Program-made: the position numbers and the translations under genes
Shown: positions 57,805 to 64,000 of the stretch, piece after piece
Numbering within the stretch: position 1 is the first letter of the stretch
How the letters are laid out: the number at the start of each line of letters is the position of its first letter
DNA from: Liolophura sinensis
Lineage: Eukaryota; Mollusca; Polyplacophora; Chitonida; Chitonidae
Direction of reading: 5' to 3'
Length of the DNA: 64,000 nt
NCBI RefSeq assembly: GCF_032854445.1
Contig: NC_088302.1
Span: forward strand, 33,759,979 to 33,823,978
The notes under the pieces: generated by a model
What the model was told of the DNA's origin: nothing
Databases searched by the model: none
What the model saw: only the letters and a program-made list of their open reading frames with translations

Positions 57805-57812
<8 letters not shown>
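57225..57812. mobile_element. Inverted-repeat element with CTTTCG/CGAAAG-rich interior
   Basis: Arms at about 57225-57290 and 57755-57812 are reverse complements in blocks: GGAAGCC near the outer edge, CGTCCTTTCT in the middle and CTGATTATTTAG inside. The interior is filled with many short words CGAAAG, GACGAAA and CTTTCGTCC in both orientations, plus a G tract of about 17 (57739-57756). No transposase. The right end abuts a (TA)n tract. Confidence 0.6.

Positions 57813-57873
<61 letters not shown>
57810..57873. repeat. (TA)n microsatellite
   Basis: About 32 TA dinucleotides, continuous with the end of the inverted-repeat element. Confidence 0.95.
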
Positions 57874-57877
<4 letters not shown>

Positions 57878-58380
57878 CTATATCGGATACACAGGGCCTG
57901 AAGTCTAATTCGCGGGTTGTCCCATTCACTGCCACTATCACGCACATCAGGTAATCGGAACCTTTTATCATTCGATCTTAAAGTCAGGTAAACGAGAAGA
58001 AGTCGTATTTCCCCAAAGCCATTAAGATATGTTTTGTATTCACGTTAGTTTTTGGTTACTAGGATACCGAGTCAGTTTTCATTGACAGTGAAGGAAATGT
58101 AGATAGTGTAGAAGATAAAGGCCTATATCTACAGCGCACGCTGGCAAGATCAGATAATCGGAAACCTCTATGTTCCAATTTAAAAAGTCAGGTAAACGGA
58201 AGTCCTACTTCCCTACAGTCATTAAGGAATCCGAGATATATTTCTTATTCGCTTTAAATATAAGTTACTAAGATACCAATTCAGTTTACATTTTACACGA
58301 GGCACATTTATACAGTGTACACGAGAAATCAATTGTACAGACAAATGTAGACCTACTTCTCCTGTGCACACCTGCAACAC

Positions 58381-58815
58381 TAAAGGATACATGAAACGAT
58401 TGGTTTTTTGTTTCTTAACACGTATTATATTATGTGGCCTTACATATAGGGCTATAAAGAAAATCTCATCAGTTTTCGTCTTGGTCATAAAAATTACTGT
58501 AGAGTTTTTAATAGTAGGGCCTCAGAGGTCAGTCCGTTAGTTAAGTACTCTGCGGTAGGGATGTCAACGCTGTCAAAACAAAATTGTTGGAGGAGAACAA
58601 ACTCGGTACGCCAAGCTGGTCCTGCGTTCCCAGTATGGAATATTTAAGTTCATTGACGGAAATATCCAAAAAATATTAAGAAACATAGTTATTAAGAAAC
58701 ATAAATGCTGCCTCAAAAATGATCTTTTTTTAATTCATTTTTGACATATCCTTCTCCATGCTCCTCAAAACCATACCCCTCGTTTTATAGTACCTTTTCA
58801 TGTATATGCTTTAAT
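58381..58815 (+). repeat. Dispersed repeat R2, copy 2
   Basis: Second copy of the 35175-35630 repeat, same orientation; shares AAAGGATACATGAAA, GATGTCAACG and CTCAAAACCATAC. Confidence 0.6.
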
Positions 58816-59865
58816 GTGGAGACAAATTTGGAGAATTTATATCACGCCTCAAATATCTAGGACTTATGCATGGAGCAAGCTTATTTTGAAACTTGACCTG
58901 TAGGGTAACAAAATGAATCCGTACACAAACTTTTATCAAAATCGAACAATATCTTAAGCAGTCATTGCACGGAAACCAACAAGTAATCCGAATCAAGGAA
59001 ATCGTTGACTTCGCCTCAAAAACAAATCAAAAAGTGCCCGCTGGTTTTTGAACGCGGTCAGGGATTACATATAATGAGCCTGGACATTAAAGGTGATAAA
59101 CGTCGGGCATTATTTAGACGAGTTGCATGAACACCAAAGCGTGACAGACGGGAACACAGACGGACAAACGCAAATTAATATCATTCGCTTTTGTTGACGT
59201 CACTGACAATAAAATTTGGTCCAAAAGGCTTATTCTTAGAATTCAAACCTTGCTCAGCCTCTAGTTCAGCAAAACGTCAAAAAACATAGGATAATTTCCC
59301 ATATAGAAGGAAACAGTTTACTTATTAAATGTACTTCTTTCCCTTCACAATAAAAAGCATCTGTTTAGACTATAGATGATACACCTGAGTTAACAACTGA
59401 CCATCACAGAGATGGTAAAATTCTTAGGTTCTAAATTACACATATCCATTTGTCATTTTAAGTCTTGTTTCTCAGACAGTGAATGCAATATATTATAAGT
59501 GTTTTATACAACAGTCACCACTGCACATCTTCCATTTAGTTACCTAGATGTATGCAATCTGGAAATTGGCAGAGAATGTTTTAACATAGCAATATACCTT
59601 AGAAACTCACTATATATTATTCATTGACGTACGTAAGCCTTCATTTTCGTTGTTATGGTAACGGTTGGACGGTGGACTGGTAAGATAAGTCTTGTTATCG
59701 ACCTGTTAACTCCAAATGTTAAGGAAAATCTGCTATGGACTGTTGACACGCAAGACTCCAACTACCTGTTATACGTGTACGTCAGTGAACCCAACAGACT
59801 TTACACATCAACGTAGGCCTACGGTTTATGTAATAAGGCTATGGACGGCAAAGCTACCAGGAGCT
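58816..59865. other. Intergenic, nothing recognised
   Basis: No supported exon. 58850-59180 has features often seen in decayed repeats (short GACAGACGGGAACACAGACG-type words) but no second copy in this window. Confidence 0.35.
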
Positions 59866-59953
59866 TCTCAGATGCTCGTGGGTCGCCGTCGCCCAAATGA
59901 AATGTTCTTGAGTACGGCGTAAACACCAAGCAACTAAATAAAATAAATAAATC
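59866..59953 (+). repeat. SINE group 1, 3' scrap
   Basis: GCTCGTGGGTCGCCGTCGCC, TTCTTGAGTACGGCGTAAAC, then AAATAAAATAAATAAAT. Confidence 0.75.
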
Positions 59954-60567
59954 AAGTCTGATGCCGAGATGTAGTTTTCCTTGTTACTCTGGAACAGGCC
60001 ATGCATTTTCAACAGTTAACCAAAGTCACAACTCCTTGAAACAACAAACAAAAACTGTTTGTTTCTATATTTCGGTTTATTGATTCGTCACCAACACGAA
60101 TTCTCTAAACCGAAACATATTTAAGTTAAATTATTTAGAGTGCACCATAATATTTTCAACACCAATGCAACCATCAAAGTTTTAGTTATAATAATGGCTT
60201 AGCATTTAAATACCAATACGAGAGGCACTTGGAGGTTGTATATAAAACACATGGATAAAACCATTCCATGTTCAATAAGCATCCAATATTATCCTTGACT
60301 TGACAGCCAAATGGGAGTTTCGTCTGAATATTATAAACCTATTATAGATCGTCCGATTATTATAGTTTCTAATTTCCTCTCACTCGAAAAATGGTTTCAG
60401 GCACCTTGCGTATTGTATGCTGATGTTAGACAGCGATTTTGGTCAAGTGAACATTTAAAACTTGAGTATTATAATATTTTGAAAACGAATTCATATATTT
60501 GTCACAACATACACGTAGAACATATTCACAGTGCACATGTTTACCTTCTGAAATTGTAAACAAGCGG
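59954..60567. other. Intergenic, nothing recognised
   Basis: AT-rich; an 82-codon ORF at 60311-60559 has no domain. Confidence 0.4.
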
Positions 60568-60780
60568 GGGCCGATGTGGTTAGCCTGTGGTCGTTGTGAG
60601 TTCAAGTCCACCTCATACTGGCATTCTCCAGCCGTACGTGGGAAGGTTTGCCAGCAGCCTGTGGATGATCATGGGTTATATCGGGGTTCTGTCCGGTTTC
60701 CTTCCACCACTATGCTAGCCGCCGTCTTATAAGTGGTATATTCTTGCCCACAGCGTAAAAAACAATCAAATAAATAAAAT
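60568..60780 (+). repeat. SINE group 1, diverged copy
   Basis: GTTGTGAGTTCAAGTCCACC, GTACGTGGGAAGGTTTGCCA, a CTATGCTAGCCGCCGTC core and an AAATAAATAAA tail; head shortened. Confidence 0.85.
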
Positions 60781-62098
60781 TAATAACTATAAAGAAGCGT
60801 TACAAAGTTTGATTCAGGTCAAACTAGCTTCGTAAAATCCGTCCAAATATTGTTTAATTCAATGCATTTTTGCATTTTTCCTTGAAAAAGTATTATCTAA
60901 GTAGAACATAAATCGACGTTTTTTGTAGAAACAGACCTTACGGCATCTTGTCTATCACCCAATAAATTTTGTGGACCGTTGTTGTGTTGCTTCATATGTA
61001 TTTGTGCATAGACATTACCAGGTCAAATATAGCTTTAGAATATATCCTACTGTCAAAAACGAATTTAAAAAATTACATTTTCATTTTTTGCGACTACCTT
61101 GTTTCGCTAAGAATTACACATGGCGATCACATAAATATGAAACTATAGCATGGAGGGTAAAAACAGGTGGTTCCCAAATGGCATCGGTGAAATCTGACCG
61201 CTTGGCCATACACCTCAACCCCCAAACACCATGCATATCTTTTGTACAATTATGTAAAGAGAAATCCGGTCACGTTAATTACAATTTATTACATGTCACT
61301 AACCTCAGGGATTATTCAGATGCTGAATTGTCATTACATTTAACAAACTTTAACATAAAAACAATGCAAATTCGTCGTTTCAGTTAAATAATCGTAATTT
61401 TAGTTTATACATGATCTTCGTATTTACACATTTACAAAAGGACCTACAAACGGGGTTTAATTTTAACTGGTTCAGAATGAAAAGAGTATGGATTTGAGAA
61501 CTTGACATCTGCTATGACCAACATCAGCCAGTAGTGATTTTCCATGACGTTTTGTCCATAGTGTGATCGTCAATTAATCTTCGGCCGGAGGTGTCGCGTG
61601 CTAACTATACACACGTCATCGATGGCGTGCTAAAGTGACGTTGGCGTTCAGTAGTCTTCCCCCAAAGAATCCGTCTTAATAAGACTGACAGTTTGTACAT
61701 GTATTTGGGCCTTACTCACTTGTCGGATTCACTTAAAATACGATGTCTGATCGCCAGAGCCTCCAGGCATGCATGTCTCATCATGGCGCCCTATGTCGAT
61801 TTTCTCTGGCGCAACAGCTAAATTATCCTCAATTTGGAGATAAGAGTAGGGATTTATCGAACCGATAATTGGGCTGATCTTGGCTGAGCTATGTATGAAG
61901 GACTCCTTGGCGGCGTCTCTGTGATGGTCGTGTTGCGACAGACACTTTACGACTGGCGCAGTTTTCGTCTGAGCCAAAACAACACGCTTTATAGAAGCTG
62001 TCTTGTCCAAGATAACAGGAAACGTTTACCGTTAACTGGCAACATGCCAGAATATCAGCGCTAGATTAATAAAATTGTCTCACAATTTTACTTAATTA
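60781..62098. other. Intergenic, nothing recognised
   Basis: Open stretches at 60971-61387 (+) and 61729-62010 (-) lack an ATG at their start and show no domain or splice support. Confidence 0.35.
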
Positions 62099-62175
62099 TT
62101 TTGTTTATTTGATTGTTTTTTCACACTTTATTCTGAAATTTTTCACCTATACAACTTATGGCGTTCAGTTGAATG
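62099..62175 (-). repeat. SINE group 1 tail, very diverged
   Basis: TTGTTTATTTGATTGTTTTT, TTATTCTGAAATTTTTCACC, TATACAAC resembles the reversed tail; the rest is lost. Confidence 0.4.
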
Positions 62176-62278
62176 AAGGAAGAAAAACGTGTAGCGTCTG
62201 GGGGGAAAACGTTCTTTGACAAGATTAGGTCTGTGTACATGGTTTAAACAATAATAGTATCAAAATTATTGATAAAAC

Positions 62279-62525
62279 CGCTTCGGTGGCTCAATGGTTA
62301 GAGCGTCCGCCTCAAAGTCGGGAGACTCGGAATCAAACCCGGGTCGGGTCATACCAAAGTTTTTACAAATTGTACTCGCTGCTGTCTCGCTTGGCGTTCA
62401 GCACTGAGAGGTTAGAGCAAGAAAACAGGAGTTACTGGCCGGCTGTCAGCATAATGTGACTGGGTGGGGTGTCATGCCCGGTGTCTTCGGTTCCTGGTGT
62501 ATCCTGTTTATTATTTAGTAGTTGT
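62279..62525 (+). repeat. SINE group 3 copy
   Basis: tRNA-like head GGTGGCTCAATGGTTAGAGC (A box) and GGAATCAAACCCGGGTCGGG (B box), then GCTTGGCGTTCAGCACTGAG, GGTGTCATGCCCGGTGTCTT. The 3' tail found in the copy at 39215 is missing. Retroposon, not a tRNA gene. Confidence 0.82.
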
Positions 62526-63000
62526 TTGAGGCTGATTTCGGAAATAGTGCAATAATATTTGTACCTGTGTGATACACCAGTCTTCAAGCGCAGCCCTTCA
62601 TCCTGGGCAAAGAAGCAAGATTAACACTGTTAATGTAACGGGAGCCCTGGCCCATTTCAGCCTTAACTGAGACAGAAACAATCGATACCCAAATATCTTC
62701 CCGGATATCTTATTACTTAATTTTACAAAGCGAGCCAGAATATATCGTTGTTAGATTCGTTGATTGCCATAAAGAATTTTCGCCAGAGCCTCACTGAACT
62801 CGGGTCTCTCATCCACTGGGCAGACACTCTAACGATAATGTTGTTTTTCGATCATCAGTCTAGAATTAAATGTCCACGATTAAAGGATCAGTGTCCAGAT
62901 TTAGCTACTGGTCCTAATTATAAAGATTTTAACATGTTTACACAGTATGTTATCGGGAGGTAATGATATATACACACAAAAAACGATTTGTTAATTGTGA
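62526..63000. other. Intergenic, nothing recognised
   Basis: No supported exon or named repeat. Confidence 0.4.
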
Positions 63001-63195
63001 GAGAAAGCCTGTTGTTTAAGTGATGCTAGAATGTATTCTGTTACTATAACATAATACAGTATCATATTCAACATAAATATCCTGTTCGTCTAATACAGTT
63101 TTTATGTTGATTTCATTGAATATGAGTGCCGTATTTAAAAGAATAACTATGGTAAGAACAACAGGATACCTTCTAGCATCACTCAAACAGACTTA
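63001..63195. mobile_element. MITE family X copy
   Basis: Left end GTGATGCTAGAATGTATTCT and right end ACCTTCTAGCATCACTCAAA are inverted relatives; inner CAACATAAATATCC and its counterpart also pair. No coding capacity. Confidence 0.7.
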
Positions 63196-63445
63196 AATTT
63201 AACATATCGGTTTTTGACAGTATTTCTTCTCCATTCCACACGTCTGGTATAAGAAACATGTCTGGTGTAAGTATTGTTTGCACAGAAATGTTGAATTTAC
63301 TAATCTTTAACCGGGAACCGGGAAATGTGCATGGTATAAGGATTGAATGAGTATGGCATGACGTCACGGCAGTATTGCAGCCGTATCGTAACAGGACCAG
63401 GAAACTGTACCAGGGTTTACTCTCAAAAAATAATCTGTTTAATTT

Positions 63446-63662
63446 AACAGAAAATTTGCTGTCTGAGTCATGCTAGAATGTATTCTGTTACTGCATCGGA
63501 TTATTGTCTTAAACACAGCACATTTGATCTATTACTTTAACATAATGATTGTGTTAGACTAACAGGGTATTGTTTTGAATATGACACACTACTATATCAG
63601 AATAACAGAACACATTCTACAGCACCACTCAAACAACAGACTTTCTGATAAGAATAACAGAT
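63446..63662. mobile_element. MITE family X copy
   Basis: TAACAGAAAATTTGCTGTCT plus ATGCTAGAATGTATTCTGTT at the left; AACAGAACACATTCTACAGC plus CACTCAAACAACAGACTTTC at the right. Same family as 63001-63195 and 18537-18703. Confidence 0.7.
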
Positions 63663-64000
63663 AATTTTTAAGCGTATAGAAGTCGCACGCACTCTACATG
63701 TTAAATTACGTTTATTAAGAGAAACGTAAACGCCTTGAAATATGAAACGCCAAAAATGCCAATTTGTAGGTAAACCTTTTTATTCATTGGTTTACATGAA
63801 GATGTCAAATGTTGTGTAACTATATTTGCCTATATAACTACAAGCTATTTAGGTTCTAGTCGGTTCAACTGTATAAATGCTTACTGAGAGCAAGATACTT
63901 CGGGACCTAGTTAAGGCTATACAGACATAAGGATTTGTTTGTTTGAAAAATATATCAATTAAATCCATCGATGTAGGTTATATCAATGATATGATCAAGC
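63663..64000. other. Window end, nothing recognised
   Basis: AT-rich sequence with no supported exon. Confidence 0.4.

Noticed and set aside
60971-61387. 138-codon + strand ORF
   Set aside because: No ATG at its start, no domain and no splice signals; AT-rich context makes chance likely.
61729-62010. 93-codon - strand ORF
   Set aside because: Begins at TTG rather than ATG and has no recognisable domain.

Overview
The window is animal nuclear DNA, most likely from a mollusc or a close lophotrochozoan relative. Genes are split by introns with GT/AG borders, AATAAA poly(A) signals are present, and the spacers are dense in tRNA-derived SINEs ending in AAATAAATAAA. The commonest SINE (about 20 copies or fragments) is the kind I associate with mollusc genomes; the species cannot be named from sequence alone.

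Layout. 4.4-7.4 kb: gene A (+), a damaged copy of an unrecognised gene. 7.4-18.4 kb: spacer with SINEs, a 66-bp hairpin element with 9-bp target duplications, a minisatellite invaded by a SINE and a broken MULE transposon, and a fold-back element rich in TGACGTCA. 18.4-28.1 kb: a complete five-exon SLC16 (monocarboxylate transporter family) gene (+). 32.5-42.1 kb: a complete six-exon FASTKD5 gene (-), whose RAP-domain exon has been copied into a 127-bp tandem array inside the preceding intron. 43.1-44.2 kb: a 36-bp repeat array that encodes a possible secreted repetitive protein on the - strand. 46.1-47.0 kb: an intronless rhodopsin-class GPCR (+). 48.4-51.3 kb: gene B (+), the intact paralogue of gene A. 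54.7-56.6 kb: a two-exon beta-propeller-like gene (-). 56.6-64 kb: repeats and MITE-like elements, with no gene recognised.

The genes do not form an operon or an obvious pathway. The transporter acts in membranes, FASTKD5 in mitochondrial RNA processing, and the GPCR at the cell surface. The most novel items are the A/B gene family, with duplicated CRE-rich promoters and two alternative first exons kept in both copies; the RAP exon array; and the repetitive open frame at 43-44 kb. Much of the remaining sequence is repeats in different stages of decay: three SINE groups, several inverted-repeat elements, two unnamed dispersed repeats, and at least ten tandem arrays.
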